This document shows positions 45,301 through 55,911 of a stretch of DNA of 64,000 bases, piece after piece (within the stretch, counting starts at the first letter, position 1; each line of letters opens with the position of its first letter). Under the pieces are notes generated by a model that was not told where the DNA came from, did no database searches, and worked only from the letters and a program-made list of their open reading frames with translations. Location of the stretch: assembly GCF_002151125.1 (NCBI RefSeq), contig NZ_MDJZ01000004.1, positions 186,001 to 250,000 of the forward strand. Direction: 5' to 3'. The stretch is from Clavibacter michiganensis. Lineage in GTDB: Bacteria; Actinomycetota; Actinomycetes; Actinomycetales; Microbacteriaceae. The position numbers were made by a program, and so were the translations under genes.

Positions 45301-46902
45301 CTCGCGGATGGAGTCGAGCGGCGGGTTGGTGACCTGCGCGAACTGCTGCGTGAAGTAGTCGAACAGCAGGCGCGGGCGCTGCGAGAGCACCGCGATGGGC
45401 GTGTCCGAGCCCATGGCGCCGAGGGGCTCGGCGCCGACCTTCGCCATCGGCATGAGGAGCATCCGCACCTCCTCCTCCGTGTAGCCGAAGGTGCGCTGGC
45501 GCCGCACGACGGACGCGGGCGTGTGCACGACGTGCTCGCGCTCGGGCAGGTCGGCGAGGTGGATGCGGTTCCGGAGCCACTCCCCCCACGGCGCGCTGGC
45601 GGCGAGCTCGGACTTGATCTCGTCGTCCTCGATGATGCGGCCGGCCTCGGTGTCGACGAGGAACATCTTGCCCGGGCGCAGGCGGCCCTTGCGCATGATC
45701 CGGGCGGGGTCGATCTCCAGCACGCCGATCTCGCTGCCGAGCACCACGAGGCCGTCGTGGGTGACGAGGTAGCGGCCGGGGCGCAGGCCGTTGCGGTCGA
45801 GCGTGGCGCCGACGAGCGTGCCGTCGGTGAAGGTGAGCGCCGCCGGCCCGTCCCACGGCTCCATGACCATGGAGTGGTACTCGTAGAAGTCGCGGCGGAC
45901 GGGGTCGATGTCGGTCTGCTTCTCCCACGCCTCGGGGACCATCATCATCATCGCGTGCGGCAGGCTGCGGCCGCTCAGGCTGAGGAGCTCGAGGACCTCG
46001 TCGAAGGACGCGGAGTCGCTCGCGCCGGGCGTGACGATGGGCATCAGCGGAGAGAGGTCGCCGAGCAGCTCGGACTCGAGCTGGGACTGGCGGGCGCGCA
46101 TCCAGTTGCGGTTGCCCGCGACCGTGTTGATCTCGCCGTTGTGCGCCATCATCCGCAGCGGCTGCGCGAGCGGCCACGACGGGAACGTGTTCGTGGAGTA
46201 CCGGGAGTGCACGATGGCGAGCTTGGAGGCGAAGCGCTCGTCGGAGAGGTCCGGGTAGAACGGCTCGAGCTGGAGCGTGGTGACCATGCCCTTGTAGACG
46301 AGCGTGCGCGCGGACAGCGAGATGAAGTAGGCGCCGAGCTCCCGCTCCGCGCGCTTGCGCAGGCGGAAGGCGAGGCGGTCGAGGGCGAGCCCCGACGCGC
46401 GGTCGGCCGGCTGCGCGGCGTCGGAGGCGAGGAACAGCTGTCGGAAGGCGGGCATCGCCTTGCGTGCCAGGTTGCCGAGCTGCGCCGGGTCCACGGGCAC
46501 CTCGCGCCAGCCGAGGACGCGCAGGCGCTCGTCGCCGGCGATGCCCTCGATGCCCGCCTGCAGCTCCGCGCGCTCGGCGTCGTCCGTGGGCAGGAACGCC
46601 ATGCCGACCGCGTACTCCCCCATGGGCGGCAGGTCGAAGCCCACGACGCCGCGGAGGAACTCGTCGGGGATCTGCGTCATGATCCCGGCGCCGTCGCCCG
46701 TCCCCGCGTCGGAGCCGATGGCGCCGCGGTGCTCGAGGTTCCGCAGCGCGTCGAGGGCGTTGACGATGATGTCGTGGCCGGGGGTGCCGCGCAGCGTGGC
46801 GACCATCGCCAAGCCGCACGCGTCCTTCTCGAACGCCGGGTCGTAGAGGCCCTGCCGCTCGGGGAACGAGCCGCCGAGGGGGGAGGTGGAGGAGAACGCC
46901 AT
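42331..46902 (-). CDS. gltB: glutamate synthase large subunit
   Basis: 1523-residue subunit that releases ammonia from glutamine and uses it to aminate 2-oxoglutarate. A 28-residue propeptide precedes the N-terminal nucleophile Cys29 (KDACGLAMV). The order is glutaminase, central domain, FMN/2-oxoglutarate barrel ([17 protein letters not shown]), 3Fe-4S cysteines in [15 protein letters not shown], and the C-terminal beta-helix domain. Length matches family members. Confidence 0.97.
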   Translation of the reverse strand: MAFSSTSPLGGSFPERQGLYDPAFEKDACGLAMVATLRGTPGHDIIVNALDALRNLEHRGAIGSDAGTGDGAGIMTQIPDEFLRGVVGFDLPPMGEYAVGMAFLPTDDAERAELQAGIEGIAGDERLRVLGWREVPVDPAQLGNLARKAMPAFRQLFLASDAAQPADRASGLALDRLAFRLRKRAERELGAYFISLSARTLVYKGMVTTLQLEPFYPDLSDERFASKLAIVHSRYSTNTFPSWPLAQPLRMMAHNGEINTVAGNRNWMRARQSQLESELLGDLSPLMPIVTPGASDSASFDEVLELLSLSGRSLPHAMMMMVPEAWEKQTDIDPVRRDFYEYHSMVMEPWDGPAALTFTDGTLVGATLDRNGLRPGRYLVTHDGLVVLGSEIGVLEIDPARIMRKGRLRPGKMFLVDTEAGRIIEDDEIKSELAASAPWGEWLRNRIHLADLPEREHVVHTPASVVRRQRTFGYTEEEVRMLLMPMAKVGAEPLGAMGSDTPIAVLSQRPRLLFDYFTQQFAQVTNPPLDSIREEVVTSLRLGLGPQRNLLDAGPEHTKQVVLDFPVIDNDELAKVIHIDHRPGSRTTTIVSGLYRVDDGPLAMQRRIDAMCEEVDRAIAHGAQFIVLSDRDSNRDLAPIPSLLMIAAVHHHLIRKQTRMKVGIVVEAGDVREVHHIALLIGYGASAVNPYLAMESCEDLVRSGMLTGVTPEKATRNLIKGLGKGVLKIMSKMGISTVSSYAGAQCFEAVGLSQGLVDQYFSGTTTRLGGVGIDVIAAENAARHRSAYPTDGAVLSHERLQTGGEYQWRRDGSPHLFNPDTIFRLQHATRMRRYDIFREYTTMVDAQSKDLMTLRGMFRLRTGTRPPVPLDEVEPISDIVKRFSTGAMSYGSISEEAHETLAIAMNRLGAKSNTGEGGENVERLLDPERRSAIKQVASGRFGVTSMYLTHADDIQIKLAQGAKPGEGGQLPPGKVYPWVARTRHATAGVGLISPPPHHDIYSIEDLKQLIFDLKRANPSARIHTKLVSQSGIGAVAAGVAKALSDVILVSGHDGGTGASPVNSLKHAGTPWELGLAETQQTLRLNGMRDRVVVQVDGQMKSGRDVIVGALLGAEEFGFATAPLVVSGCIMMRVCHLDTCPVGVATQNPELRKRFPGKADHVVNFFEFIAQEVREHLAALGYRSLDEIVGRNDLLGVEDAVDHWKASGLDLSPILVGPTFADDEPMKHARSQDHELEDHFDNELIRLSRDVLDHGGRVEIDLPVRNTARAVGTMLGHLVTKAHGEDGLPAGSIDVTLRGSAGQSFGAFMPAGITLRLVGDSNDYLGKGLSGGDIVVRPDEKAGFPAEENVIAGNVIGYGATQGTMFVRGMVGERFLVRNSGATAVVEAVGDHALEYMTGGLALVLGGTGRNIGAGMSGGTAYVIDLDRDRINTDALASGELELHPLGSADVEIVLDLLRRHLAETGSTVAERLLADPETSMQRFTKILPRDYAAVLATRQTAVDEGLDPDGDVAWKRILEVTGG

Positions 46903-46954
46903 GGGAACCGTCCTAGATGCACTGCGGAGGGACGTCGCTGGCCCTGTGGTGGGG

Positions 46955-46978
46955 ACCGCCTCGCGGAGAGGAGGCGGT
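46955..46978 (-). terminator. hairpin between lgt and gltB
   Basis: Perfect 8-bp inverted repeat 46955-46962/46971-46978 with an 8-nt loop, 27 nt beyond the lgt stop and 53 nt before gltB. Could terminate lgt or structure the gltB leader. Confidence 0.45.
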
Positions 46979-47004
46979 GACCGCGGGGGTGCCCGCGCTG
47001 GGGA

Positions 47005-48027
47005 CTAGGCGCCGCGTCCGCTTGTGGCGGGGAGAGCGTGGGAGTCCGACCCGGTGGATGCCCGATCGTCGTCGCCGTCGGTGAAGTCCGAATCCGTGTA
47101 CACCGATGCTACCTCGCCGTCGCGGCCCGCCTTCGCGCGGGCGCTTACGTCATCCGGGGTGCGGCCGGGCAGGTACGGGCTCGGCTCGCTGCCGACGTGG
47201 CGACGCGTCTGGATGATGAAGAGGACGAGGCCGAGCGCGACCGCGAAGAACGCCGCCCACACGTTGGTGCGGATGCCGAAGTAGATCTCGCTCGGGTCGA
47301 TGCGGATGGACTCGAAGACCATGCGCCCGAGTCCGTACCACATGAGGTAGACGGCGAGGCCGCGGCCCCACTGCAGCCGGACGGCACGTCCGAGCCCGAT
47401 GATGAGGAGGGCACCGGCGACGTTCCAGACGATCTCGTAGAGGAACGTGGGGTGGAAGAGCGTGCCCGCGGGGAGCCCTGCGGGGAACGCCGCGTTGGTC
47501 GGGTCGACCTCGAGGCCCCACGGCAGGGTGGTGGGCGTGCCGAACAGCTCCTGGTTGAAGTAGTTGCCCATGCGTCCGGCGGCCTGCGCGAGCAGGAGGC
47601 CGGGGGCCAGCGCGTCCGCGAAGGTCCAGAAGCGGACGCCCGTCCACTTGGAGCCGAGCCAGACGCCCACGGCGCCGCCGATGAGGGCGCCGAAGATGGC
47701 GATGCCGCCCTCCCACACGTAGAGCACCCGCAGCAGGTTCGCGCCCTCGTAGAAGTAGTCGCCGGGGTGGGTGAGCACGTGGAAGGCCCGGGCGCCGATG
47801 ATGCCGAGGACGAGCGCGCACAGCGTGAAGTCGATGACGGTGCCGGACTCCACGCCGCGCGCGACCAGGCGGCGGTTGGTGAGGAAGGCCGCGATGAGGA
47901 TGCCGAGCAGGATGCACACGGCGTACGCGTGGATCACGAAGGTGAGCGGCAGGTCGATGCCGAAGCCCTGCAGCCACGCCGTGACGTCGAACCGGGTCTC
48001 GGACGGATCCGGGCTGGGGATGCTCAT
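47005..48027 (-). CDS. lgt: prolipoprotein diacylglyceryl transferase
   Basis: 340-residue membrane enzyme that attaches diacylglycerol to the lipobox cysteine of prelipoproteins. About seven membrane segments; the Lgt signature is AAGRMGNYFNQELFG with the following GTPTTLPWG. The C-terminal 70 residues are a polar, acidic tail outside the conserved fold. The trp-lgt-glt neighbourhood is common in actinobacteria. ATG 48027, 71 bp after trpA. Confidence 0.96.
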   Translation of the reverse strand: MSIPSPDPSETRFDVTAWLQGFGIDLPLTFVIHAYAVCILLGILIAAFLTNRRLVARGVESGTVIDFTLCALVLGIIGARAFHVLTHPGDYFYEGANLLRVLYVWEGGIAIFGALIGGAVGVWLGSKWTGVRFWTFADALAPGLLLAQAAGRMGNYFNQELFGTPTTLPWGLEVDPTNAAFPAGLPAGTLFHPTFLYEIVWNVAGALLIIGLGRAVRLQWGRGLAVYLMWYGLGRMVFESIRIDPSEIYFGIRTNVWAAFFAVALGLVLFIIQTRRHVGSEPSPYLPGRTPDDVSARAKAGRDGEVASVYTDSDFTDGDDDRASTGSDSHALPATSGRGA

Positions 48028-48098
48028 CGGGGCGAACAACGGATGGCGCTCACTTTCGCAGGGGGATCGGCGGGCGCGGCGGGACCGCGGGCCGGGGG

Positions 48099-48917
48099 CT
48101 ACTGTAGCGCGGTTCCCCGCGCCAGATCGGCCGCGGCGCGGGCGACGCCGGGCACGCCCCCGTCGGCGAGGGCCGCCACGAGGGCCGATCCGACGATGGC
48201 GCCGTCGGCGTAGTCGAGGACCTCGCGCACCTGGTCGCCCGTGGAGATGCCGATGCCGACGCACGCGCTCGTGGATCCCGCGTCGCGCAGGCGGGAGACG
48301 AGGCCGCGGGCGGCCTGGTCGACGTCCTGCCGCGCGCCCGTGATGCCCATGGTGGAGACCGCGTAGACGAACCCGCGGCTGCGCTCGACCGCCTGGTGCA
48401 GCCGCGCCTCGCTGGAGGACGGGGCGGCGAGGAACACGCGGTCGAGACCCGTGCGCTCGGACGCGGCGAGCCAGTCGGCGCCCTCGTCCGGGATGAGGTC
48501 CGGCGTGATGAGGCCGGCGCCGCCCGCGGCGACGATGTCGTCGGCGAAGCGCTCGACGCCGTACTGCACGACGGGGTTCCAGTAGGTCATGAGGAGGACG
48601 GGGGCGTCCACGCGCTGCGTGATCGCGTGCAGGGCGTCGAAGCCGTCGCGGAGGCGGAAGCCCTGCGCGAGGGCCGTCTGCGTGGCGCGCTGGATGACGG
48701 GGCCGTCCATCACGGGATCGCTGTACGGCAGGCCGAGCTCGATGACGTCGACGCCGTTCTCGACGAGCGCGACGGCCGCCTCGATGCTCGTGGCGACGTC
48801 GGGGAAGCCGACGGGGAGGTAGCCGACGAGGGCCCCCGATCCCTGCTCGCGGCGGAGCGCGATGGTCCGCTCGACGGGGCTGCCCGTGGGCGCGGCGGCG
48901 TGGGCTGCCGCGGTCAC
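48099..48917 (-). CDS. trpA: tryptophan synthase alpha chain
   Basis: 272-residue TIM barrel that cleaves indole-3-glycerol phosphate to indole for TrpB. Catalytic Glu60 and Asp71 lie in [19 protein letters not shown] start forms a GTGA overlap with the trpB stop codon. The N terminus has about 20 extra residues before the barrel. Confidence 0.97.
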   Translation of the reverse strand: MTAAAHAAAPTGSPVERTIALRREQGSGALVGYLPVGFPDVATSIEAAVALVENGVDVIELGLPYSDPVMDGPVIQRATQTALAQGFRLRDGFDALHAITQRVDAPVLLMTYWNPVVQYGVERFADDIVAAGGAGLITPDLIPDEGADWLAASERTGLDRVFLAAPSSSEARLHQAVERSRGFVYAVSTMGITGARQDVDQAARGLVSRLRDAGSTSACVGIGISTGDQVREVLDYADGAIVGSALVAALADGGVPGVARAAADLARGTALQ

Positions 48918-50128
48918 GACTGCTCCGCCCCGGCGTCGATGAGGTCGAAGTAGGCGCCCGCGGTCTCCATGTCCTTGTCGCCACGGCCGCTGAGGTTGAT
49001 CAGGATGATCGAATCCGGTCCGAGCTCCTTGCCGAGCTCGAGCGCGCCGGCCAGGGCGTGCGCCGACTCGATGGCCGGGATGATGCCCTCCGTGCGGCTG
49101 AGCAGGCGGAGCGCGCTCATGGCCTGGTCGTCCGTGACGGGACGGTACGAGGCGCGGCCGAGGTTCGACAGCCAGGAGTGCTCGGGACCGACGCCCGGGT
49201 AGTCGAGGCCCGCGGAGATCGAGTGCGAGTCGATGGTCTGGCCGTCCTCGTCCTGGAGGAGGTAGCTGCGCGCGCCGTGCAGCATGCCGGGGCGCCCCTT
49301 GGTGATGGTGGCCGCGGTTCGCGGGGTGTCCGCGCCGTCGCCGCCGGCCTCGAAGCCGTAGAGGGCCACGTCGGCGTCGTCGAGGAACGCGTGGAAGATG
49401 CCGATGGCGTTGGACCCGCCGCCCACGCACGCGGCGACCGCGTCGGGCAGCCGGCCGGTGAGCGCGAGGACCTGCTCGCGCGCCTCCTCGCCGATGACCT
49501 TCTGGAGGTCGCGGACCATGGCCGGGAACGGGTGCGGACCCGCGACGGTGCCGAAGACGTAGTTCGTGGTCTCCACGTTCGTGACCCAGTCGCGCATGGC
49601 GTCGTTGATGGCGTCCTTGAGCGTCCGCGATCCCGAGCGGACCGGGACGACCTCGGCGCCGAGCAGGCGCATGCGCGCCACGTTGAGCGCCTGGCGCTCC
49701 GTGTCGACCTCGCCCATGTAGATGACGCAGTCGAGCCCGAAGAGCGCGGCGGCGGTGGCGGTCGCGACGCCGTGCTGGCCCGCGCCCGTCTCGGCGATGA
49801 TGCGCTTCTTGCCGATCTTCTTGGTGAGCAGCGCCTGGCCGAGCACGTTGTTGATCTTGTGCGAGCCGGTGTGGTTCAGGTCCTCGCGCTTGAGGATGAT
49901 GCGCGCACCGCCGGCGTGCTCCGCGAAGCGCGGCACCTCCGTGATGAGCGACGGGCGCCCGGTGTAGGTGCGGTGCAGCTCCTGCAGCTCCTGGATGAAC
50001 TCGGGGTCCACCTTGAGCGCCTCCCACGCCTCCGACAGCTCGTCCAGCGCCGCGACGAGCGACTCGGGCACGTACCGCCCGCCGAACTCGCCGAAGTAGG
50101 GGCCGGTCGTGCTGCGGAGGTCGGTCAC
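48914..50128 (-). CDS. trpB: tryptophan synthase beta chain
   Basis: 404-residue PLP enzyme joining indole and serine. The PLP lysine is Lys91 in [14 protein letters not shown]; the phosphate loop is [12 protein letters not shown] start overlapping the trpC stop codon by 4 nt. Standard TrpB1 type, partner of the adjacent TrpA. Confidence 0.98.
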   Translation of the reverse strand: MTDLRSTTGPYFGEFGGRYVPESLVAALDELSEAWEALKVDPEFIQELQELHRTYTGRPSLITEVPRFAEHAGGARIILKREDLNHTGSHKINNVLGQALLTKKIGKKRIIAETGAGQHGVATATAAALFGLDCVIYMGEVDTERQALNVARMRLLGAEVVPVRSGSRTLKDAINDAMRDWVTNVETTNYVFGTVAGPHPFPAMVRDLQKVIGEEAREQVLALTGRLPDAVAACVGGGSNAIGIFHAFLDDADVALYGFEAGGDGADTPRTAATITKGRPGMLHGARSYLLQDEDGQTIDSHSISAGLDYPGVGPEHSWLSNLGRASYRPVTDDQAMSALRLLSRTEGIIPAIESAHALAGALELGKELGPDSIILINLSGRGDKDMETAGAYFDLIDAGAEQS

Positions 50129-50901
50129 GGGCGGGTCTCCAGGAACTCGGTGAGTGTGCGGACGGGGTCGCCGGTGACGAGCGCCTCGCCCACCAGGACG
50201 ACGTCGGCGCCCGAGCGGCGGTAGTGCGCCACGTCGTCGGCGGTCTTCACCGCGGACTCGGCGATGCGGACGACGCCCGCGGGGATGGAGTCGGCCAGGC
50301 GGCCGAAGAGGTCGCGGTCGAGCTCGAAGGTGGTGAGGTTGCGGGCGTTGACCCCGACGACCTGCGCGCCGAGGTCGAGCGCGCGGGACACCTCCTCGGC
50401 CGAGTGGGTCTCGACGAGCGCGGTCATGCCGAGCTCGCCCACGAGGGCGTGCAGCTCGACGAGGGCCCGCTGGTCGAGGGCCGCGACGATGAGGAGGACG
50501 AGGTCGGCGCCCGAGGCGCGCGCCTCCAGCACCTGGTACGGCTCGCCGATGAAGTCCTTGCGCAGCACGGGGATGGAGACGGTGTCGCGGACCTGCTCGA
50601 GGTCCTGCAGCGAGCCGCCGAACTTGCGGCCCTCGGTGAGGACGCTGATGGCGCTGGCTCCGCCGGTCTCGTAGCGGGAGGCGAGGAGCGCGGGATCCGG
50701 GATCTCGGCGAGGGCTCCGCGCGACGGGCTCGAGCGCTTGACCTCGGCGATGATCTTGACGCGGTCGGACGGCGCGAGGGCGCTCAACGCGTCGAGGGCG
50801 GCGGGACGCGCGAGCGCCTCGGCCTCGACCCGGGCGAGGGGACGGGTCTCGCGGCGCGCGGCCGCGTCCTCGAGGGCGCCGGCGAGGAGGTCGCCCAGCA
50901 T
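50125..50901 (-). CDS. trpC: indole-3-glycerol phosphate synthase
   Basis: 258-residue TIM barrel forming indole-3-glycerol phosphate. Active-site residues in [11 protein letters not shown] (Glu53, Lys55), [20 protein letters not shown] and VGVNARNL. Directly abuts the HGxxPAAW gene and overlaps trpB. Its trpD and trpF partners are not in the window; in many actinobacteria the TrpF reaction is done by the HisA homologue PriA. Confidence 0.97.
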   Translation of the reverse strand: MLGDLLAGALEDAAARRETRPLARVEAEALARPAALDALSALAPSDRVKIIAEVKRSSPSRGALAEIPDPALLASRYETGGASAISVLTEGRKFGGSLQDLEQVRDTVSIPVLRKDFIGEPYQVLEARASGADLVLLIVAALDQRALVELHALVGELGMTALVETHSAEEVSRALDLGAQVVGVNARNLTTFELDRDLFGRLADSIPAGVVRIAESAVKTADDVAHYRRSGADVVLVGEALVTGDPVRTLTEFLETRP

Positions 50902-51144
50902 CTAGGAGTGCGCCTTCGAGTGCGTGGAGACCGTGCGGTGCCCGCCGACCCCGAAGCCCATCTTCTTCATGACCCCGCCGGTGATCCAGCCGAGGATCGC
51001 GAGGACCGCGGAGGCCCACACGACGGGCTCGATGGCGAACCAGAAGGCGATGGTGCCGACGGCGAACGCGACGAGCATGATGACGACGGCCGTCCAGGCC
51101 GCCGGCGAGTTGCCGTGGCCGGGTTCTGCGGACTCGGTGGACAT
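50902..51144 (-). CDS. HGxxPAAW family membrane protein
   Basis: 80-residue protein with the family motif HGNSPAAW at residues 10-17 and two hydrophobic segments (about 19-38 and 42-60). It is consistently found inside actinobacterial trp clusters, but its function is unknown. ATG 51144 has GAGGAG upstream. The stop codon touches the trpC start. A TAGACT -10 box upstream suggests an internal promoter for this gene and trpCBA. Confidence 0.9.
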   Translation of the reverse strand: MSTESAEPGHGNSPAAWTAVVIMLVAFAVGTIAFWFAIEPVVWASAVLAILGWITGGVMKKMGFGVGGHRTVSTHSKAHS

Positions 51145-51181
51145 GCGTGCTCCTCGTGGGTCGTACGGGCGGGATGGGTCG

Positions 51182-51187
51182 AGTCTA
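51182..51187 (-). promoter_or_regulatory. possible internal promoter for the HGxxPAAW-trpCBA genes
   Basis: TAGACT on the minus strand in the 103-bp gap after the Trp-associated membrane protein gene, about 38 nt before the HGxxPAAW start. No convincing -35. Confidence 0.4.
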
Positions 51188-51247
51188 CCGGGCGTCGTCG
51201 GGACGCCCGTCGGCATGGGGAGGGCTCGCGGGGACGTCAGCCGACCC

Positions 51248-51886
51248 TCACGTGGCCGCGCCGGGCGGGGCGTCGTCCGCGTCGCCGTGCTCGCGCCGGG
51301 TGGGGTCGGCGCCGCCGCTCAGGCTGTCCCAGGCGGCCACGGGATCCTCGCGCGGGACGATCCGGCGCTCGGGCGACTGGTCGGGCGCGTCGTAGCGGGA
51401 GCGGCCGGTGGGCCACCGCGGGCCGGTGACGGCGACGAACAGGCCCGTCAGCGCCGATGCGACGCCGGCGGCCAGCGTCACGGGACCCCACGGGGTGGTG
51501 GTCCAGCCGACGACGAGGTCGGCGACCGGCGCGGATCCCGCCACCCCCGTGACGGTCGTGACCGCGGCCTCGCCCGCCTGGACGGGACCGGCGATCGCGG
51601 CGATGGCGGTGAGCGCGACCGTCGCGCCGATGAGGAGCTGCAGCACGCCGAGCACCACGCGGAGCGCGCGGCCCGCGATGGCGAGGGCGCCGGCGAGGGC
51701 GAGGCTCGACAGCGCGAGGGCGCTGAGCGCGGGAGCCGCGACGCTGCCCGCCACCGGCACCAGCGCAGGTTCCTGGCCGCCGATGCGGAGCGTCGACCAG
51801 TCCTGCGACCAGCCGAGGAAGGTGGCGGCGCTCGTCGCGAGGACGAGCAAGAGGGAGAGGGACTTCGTGCGGCGCGTGACCCGCAT
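51248..51886 (-). CDS. tryptophan biosynthesis-associated membrane protein
   Basis: 212-residue protein with about four membrane segments and a polar C-terminal tail of roughly 50 residues. It matches by position and layout the Trp-associated membrane protein family (TIGR02234-like) found after trpE in actinobacteria. Features: WSTLRIGG after the first helix and VVGWTTTPWGPVTL between later helices. Function unknown; transport or regulation of tryptophan is only a guess. ATG overlaps the trpE stop codon by 1 nt. Confidence 0.85.
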   Translation of the reverse strand: MRVTRRTKSLSLLLVLATSAATFLGWSQDWSTLRIGGQEPALVPVAGSVAAPALSALALSSLALAGALAIAGRALRVVLGVLQLLIGATVALTAIAAIAGPVQAGEAAVTTVTGVAGSAPVADLVVGWTTTPWGPVTLAAGVASALTGLFVAVTGPRWPTGRSRYDAPDQSPERRIVPREDPVAAWDSLSGGADPTRREHGDADDAPPGAAT

Positions 51887-53436
51887 CAGCGCACGCGCCG
51901 CATGGCCTCGGCGACGGCCACGGCGCGCAGCGGTGCCGCGGCCTTGTTCTGCGACTCCAGGTACTCCGCGTCCGGGTCGGAGTCGGCGACCATTCCGCCG
52001 CCCGCCTGCACGTGGGCGACGCCGTCGACGATGGTGGCGGTGCGGATGGCGATGGCGAGGTCCGCGTCGCCCGCGAAGTCGAAGTAGCCGACCACTCCCC
52101 CGTAGACGCCGCGCTGGGCGGGCTCGAGCTCGTCGATGATCTGCAGCGCGCGCGGCTTCGGCGCGCCCGAGAGCGTGCCGGCCGGGAAGGTGGCCCGGAA
52201 GACGTCGATGCTCGAGACGCCGGGGCGCAGGGTGCCCTCGACCGAGCTGACCAGGTGCATGATGTGGCTGAACCGCTCGACGCGCATGAACTCGGTGACC
52301 TCGACGGATCCCGGGGCGCACGCCTTCAGCATGTCGTTGCGCGCGAGGTCGACGAGCATGAGGTGCTCGGCGCGCTCCTTCGGGTCGGCGAGGAGCGACT
52401 CCTCGTGGGCGACGTCCTCCTCCACGGTCGCGCCGCGCGGGCGGGATCCGGCGATGGGGTGCATGTAGACGTGGTCGTCGGTGACGGTGACGAGCGCCTC
52501 GGGCGAGGATCCGACGATGGAGTACGGCTTCCCGTCGGCGTCCTCGAGCGTGAGGAGGTACATGTACGGGCTCGGGTTGAGCACGCGGAGGATGCGGTAG
52601 ACGTCGATCGGGTCGGCCGTGGTCGGCTGGTCGAAGCGCTGCGAGACGACGACCTGGAACACGTCGCCCTCGTGGATGTGGTGCTTGCTGCGCGCGATGG
52701 ACTCGTGGAAGTCGGCGGGCTGCGTCCGCAGCGTCGGCGACGGCTGGGCCTGCAGGTCGACGTCGGCGAGGAACGTCTCGGCGGGGCGCGCGAGGTCGGC
52801 CTGCATGCGGTCGAGGCGCGCCTGCGCGTCCGCCCACATGTCGTCCTCGTCGTCGACGCCGTCGTTCAGGGCGGTGGCGACGAGCGTGACGGTGCCGCGG
52901 CGGTGATCCAGCACGGCCAGCTCGGAGACGAAGCTCAGCGCCTGGCCGGGCACGGGCACCTCGGCCGGCGGGCGGTCGGGCAGGCGCTCGATCTGGCGCA
53001 CGGCCTCCCAGCCGATGAAGCCGACGAGGCCGCCGGTGAGGGGCGGCATGCCCGGGATCCGCGGCGTCTCCCAGCGGGCGTAGAGCGCGGCGAGGGCGGC
53101 CAGCGGGCCGTCGGGCGCGTCGTCGCCGAGGGCGCGACGCGCGTCGATGCCGTAGTCGAGCCAGCGGGCCTCGTCGCCGTGCTGCGTGAGGACGCCGAAG
53201 GAGGAGACGCCGACGAACGAGAAGCGCGTCCAGATGCCGCCCTGGCCGGCGGACTCGAGCAGGAAGCTGCCCGGGCGCCCCGCGGTGAGCTTGCGGTGCA
53301 CGCCGACCGGCGTCTCCCCGTCGGCGAAGACCTCGCGGAGGACGGGGATGACGCGGTGGTCGGCGGCGAGGGCGCGGAAGCCCTCGCGCGTGGTGGTGCC
53401 GGGGGCGGACGCGGCGGGGCGCGGGGACGCGGTCAT
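51886..53436 (-). CDS. trpE: anthranilate synthase component I
   Basis: 516-residue chorismate-using enzyme starting tryptophan synthesis. Chorismate-binding motifs include [37 protein letters not shown] and [16 protein letters not shown]. The N-terminal LLESAGQGG corresponds to the LLES feedback-inhibition motif, so tryptophan inhibition is expected. The glutaminase partner TrpG is not in the window. ATG overlaps the hisI stop by 4 nt, so no separate trp leader exists here. Confidence 0.96.
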   Translation of the reverse strand: MTASPRPAASAPGTTTREGFRALAADHRVIPVLREVFADGETPVGVHRKLTAGRPGSFLLESAGQGGIWTRFSFVGVSSFGVLTQHGDEARWLDYGIDARRALGDDAPDGPLAALAALYARWETPRIPGMPPLTGGLVGFIGWEAVRQIERLPDRPPAEVPVPGQALSFVSELAVLDHRRGTVTLVATALNDGVDDEDDMWADAQARLDRMQADLARPAETFLADVDLQAQPSPTLRTQPADFHESIARSKHHIHEGDVFQVVVSQRFDQPTTADPIDVYRILRVLNPSPYMYLLTLEDADGKPYSIVGSSPEALVTVTDDHVYMHPIAGSRPRGATVEEDVAHEESLLADPKERAEHLMLVDLARNDMLKACAPGSVEVTEFMRVERFSHIMHLVSSVEGTLRPGVSSIDVFRATFPAGTLSGAPKPRALQIIDELEPAQRGVYGGVVGYFDFAGDADLAIAIRTATIVDGVAHVQAGGGMVADSDPDAEYLESQNKAAAPLRAVAVAEAMRRVR

Positions 53437-53858
53437 TCGGTGGGCCCTTCGTCGGCGGCGGGGCGCGCGGCCTGGACGGGGTGGAGGTGGTCGGCGTCGA
53501 AGCAGGTGCGCGTGCCGGTGTGGCAGGCCACTCCTACCTGGTCGACCTGGACGAGGACCGTGTCGCCGTCGCAGTCGAGGGCGGCGTCGCGCACGTACTG
53601 GGCGTGGCCGGACGTGTCGCCCTTCCGCCAGTACTCGCTGCGGGAGCGCGACCAGAAGGTGACGCGGCCCGAGGTGAGCGTGCGGCGGAGGGCCTCGCGG
53701 TCCATGTAGCCGAGCATGAGCACCTCGCGCGTGTCGTGCTGCTGGATCACGGCGGGGAGGAGGCCGTCGTCCGCGAAGGCCGCGCGGGCGAGGATCCCGT
53801 CGACGTCGGGGGCCGTCGTGCCGGGTGCGTCGGGGGACGCGGGGAAGCCGTCGGTCAT
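53433..53858 (-). CDS. hisI: phosphoribosyl-AMP cyclohydrolase
   Basis: 141-residue HisI-only enzyme opening the adenine ring of phosphoribosyl-AMP. Zinc-binding cysteines Cys96, Cys112 and Cys119 lie in DCDGDTVL and [24 protein letters not shown] is the other signature. Overlaps hisF upstream and trpE downstream by 4 nt each. The HisE function is on a separate gene in this cluster. Confidence 0.97.
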   Translation of the reverse strand: MTDGFPASPDAPGTTAPDVDGILARAAFADDGLLPAVIQQHDTREVLMLGYMDREALRRTLTSGRVTFWSRSRSEYWRKGDTSGHAQYVRDAALDCDGDTVLVQVDQVGVACHTGTRTCFDADHLHPVQAARPAADEGPTE

Positions 53859-54646
53859 CGCCGCACCACCTGACCGGCGTCCGCGAGGGCGCCCTTGACG
53901 TCGCCGATCGTGAACCGGCGGGAGTGGAAGACGCTCGCGGCCAGCACGGCGTCGGCGCCGGCCTCGATGGCGGGCGCGAAGTGGTCGAGCTCGCCCGCGC
54001 CGCCGGAGGCGATGACGGGGACGCGGCTCACGGCGCGCATGGCGGCCACGAGCTCGAGGTCGAAGCCGTCGCGCGTGCCGTCGGCGTCGATGGAGTTGAC
54101 GAGCAGCTCCCCCGCGCCGCGCTCCACGGCCTCGCGGGCCCACGCGATCGCGTCGATGGTCGTGCGGGTGCGGCCGCCGTGCGTGGTGACGACGAAGCCG
54201 GACTCCGTGTCGCCGCGGGTCACGTCGAGCGAGAGGACGCACACCTGCGCGCCGAAGCGGTCGGCGATCTCGCCCACGAGGTCCGGGCGCGCGATGGCCG
54301 CGCTGTTGACGCCGATCTTGTCCGCGCCGCTCGCGAGGAGGCGGGCCACGTCGTCGGCGCTGCGCACTCCCCCGCCGACCGTGAGCGGGATGAAGACCTG
54401 CTCGGCGGTCGCGCTCACGACGTCGTACATGGTCGAGCGGTCCTCGACCGTGGCCGTGACGTCGAGGAAGGTGAGCTCGTCGGCGCCCTGCTCGTAGTAG
54501 AGGCGCGCGAGCTCGACCGGATCGCCCGCGTCCTGCAGGTCGAGGAAGTTGACGCCCTTGACGACGCGGCCGGCGGCCACGTCGAGGCACGGGATGACGC
54601 GGACGGCGAGGTGCGCGGCAGGGCCCGCGGCGGCGGATGCGTCCAC
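53855..54646 (-). CDS. hisF: imidazole glycerol phosphate synthase subunit HisF
   Basis: 263-residue TIM barrel that closes the imidazole ring using ammonia from HisH. Catalytic aspartates are Asp22 in [13 protein letters not shown] and Asp141 in LSLDVTRGD; phosphate loops are TVGGGVRS and [15 protein letters not shown] start, 2 nt after the hisG stop. HisH and HisA are not in the window. Confidence 0.97.
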   Translation of the reverse strand: MDASAAAGPAAHLAVRVIPCLDVAAGRVVKGVNFLDLQDAGDPVELARLYYEQGADELTFLDVTATVEDRSTMYDVVSATAEQVFIPLTVGGGVRSADDVARLLASGADKIGVNSAAIARPDLVGEIADRFGAQVCVLSLDVTRGDTESGFVVTTHGGRTRTTIDAIAWAREAVERGAGELLVNSIDADGTRDGFDLELVAAMRAVSRVPVIASGGAGELDHFAPAIEAGADAVLAASVFHSRRFTIGDVKGALADAGQVVRR

Positions 54647-54648
54647 GG

Positions 54649-55488
54649 TCAGATCCGGGCGGCGTGGATCGGGCTGACGAGGATGGCGCGCGCGCCGACC
54701 TCGTGGAGGCGGTCCATGATCTGGTTCGTGTCGTCGCGCGGCACCATCGAGCGCACGGCGACCCAGGCGGGATCCTGCAGCGGCGAGATGGTGGGCGACT
54801 CGATGCCGGGCGTGATGGCCGTGGCCGCGTCGAGCAGGTCGAGCGGCACGTCGTAGTCCATGAGCACGTAGCGGCGGGCGACGAGCACGCCCTCGAGGCG
54901 GCGGAGCAGCGTGGCCGCGCCCGCCTTCTCCTCGGCGCCGGAGATGAGCACGGCGGTGGAGCGCAGGATCACGGGGCCGAAGATCTCGAGGCCGGCCTTG
55001 CGGAGCGTGGTGCCCGTCTCGACCACGTCGGCGATCGCGTCCGCGACGCCCAGCTGGATGGCCGACTCGACCGCGCCGTCGAGGCGGATGAGCTGCGCCT
55101 CGACGCCGTGCTCGCGGAGGAAGCCGCCGACGAGGACGGGGTAGCTGGTGGCGATGCGGACCCCGGCGAGGTCGGCGAGGTCGGCGAAGCGGCCGACGGG
55201 GCCGGCGAACCGGAAAGTGGATCCCGCGAAGCCGAGCTCCGCGGTCTCGGCGGCCTCGGACGCGGAGTCGATGAGGAGGTCGCGGCCGGTGATGCCGACG
55301 TCGAGCGCGCCGGATCCGACGTAGGTCGCGATGTCGCGCGGGCGGAGGTAGAAGAACTCGACGTCGTTGCGCGCGTCGAGGACGTAGAGCTCCTTGGGGT
55401 CACGACGGCCGGCGTACCCGGCCTCGGCGAGCATCTGGGCGGCGGTCTCGGCGAGCGAGCCCTTGTTGGGCACGGCGACACGGAGCAT
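54649..55488 (-). CDS. hisG: ATP phosphoribosyltransferase (long form)
   Basis: 279-residue first enzyme of histidine synthesis, with a C-terminal regulatory domain (about the last 75 residues), so the long, histidine-inhibited HisG type that needs no HisZ. Signatures: VPNKGSL at the start and [16 protein letters not shown] 55488 chosen because [10 protein letters not shown] is the conserved start; an upstream GTG at 55521 would add 11 residues but lacks a ribosome binding site. Confidence 0.95.
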   Translation of the reverse strand: MLRVAVPNKGSLAETAAQMLAEAGYAGRRDPKELYVLDARNDVEFFYLRPRDIATYVGSGALDVGITGRDLLIDSASEAAETAELGFAGSTFRFAGPVGRFADLADLAGVRIATSYPVLVGGFLREHGVEAQLIRLDGAVESAIQLGVADAIADVVETGTTLRKAGLEIFGPVILRSTAVLISGAEEKAGAATLLRRLEGVLVARRYVLMDYDVPLDLLDAATAITPGIESPTISPLQDPAWVAVRSMVPRDDTNQIMDRLHEVGARAILVSPIHAARI

Positions 55489-55536
55489 GGGGATCACTTC
55501 TTCCTGAGGAGGGGACGACACGGGTGACGGGGCGCG

Positions 55537-55800
55537 TCACAGATGTCGGCCGACGTCCTCCAGGGTGAGGCCGCGCGCGATCATCATGACCTGCACGTGG
55601 TACAGCAGCTGCGAGATCTCCTCGGCCGCGCGGTCGTCGGACTCGTGCTCGGCCGCCATCCAGACCTCGGCGGCCTCCTCGACGACCTTCTTGCCGATCG
55701 CGTGCACGCCGCCGTCGAGCTCGCGGACGGTGCCGGACCCCTCGGGCCGCTCGGCGGCGATCCGGGTCAGCTCGCCGAACAGGTCATCGAAGGTCTTCAC
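55537..55800 (-). CDS. hisE: phosphoribosyl-ATP pyrophosphatase
   Basis: 87-residue all-alpha pyrophosphatase of the MazG-like fold, second step of histidine synthesis. The metal-binding glutamates and aspartate are in [18 protein letters not shown] and [14 protein letters not shown] start with CTGGAG just upstream. First of hisE-hisG-hisF-hisI. Confidence 0.95.
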
Positions 55801-55843
55801 GTGCTCCAGGGTACAGCCGCGGGAGCGGCCCCCGGCACGACGA

Positions 55844-55878
55844 CGGGAGGCCGGGAGCGCGATGCTCCCGGCCTCCCG
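55844..55878 (-). terminator. terminator hairpin after the FKBP gene
   Basis: Perfect 15-bp inverted repeat 55844-55858/55864-55878 with a 5-nt loop, 33 nt beyond the FKBP stop. It separates this gene from hisE, so the his-trp run probably starts with its own promoter after it. Confidence 0.8.
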
Positions 55879-55911
55879 GTGGTGGTGCCGCTGCCGCGGC
55901 GGACGGCCTCG

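Noticed and set aside
41803-46980. 1725-codon open frame opposite gltB
   Set aside because: Antisense to gltBD with valine, arginine and alanine-rich composition; no motif, and gltB matches its family along its length.
53433-53900. trp attenuator or leader peptide before trpE
   Set aside because: trpE start overlaps hisI; no run of tryptophan codons or paired hairpins in the adjacent sequence.
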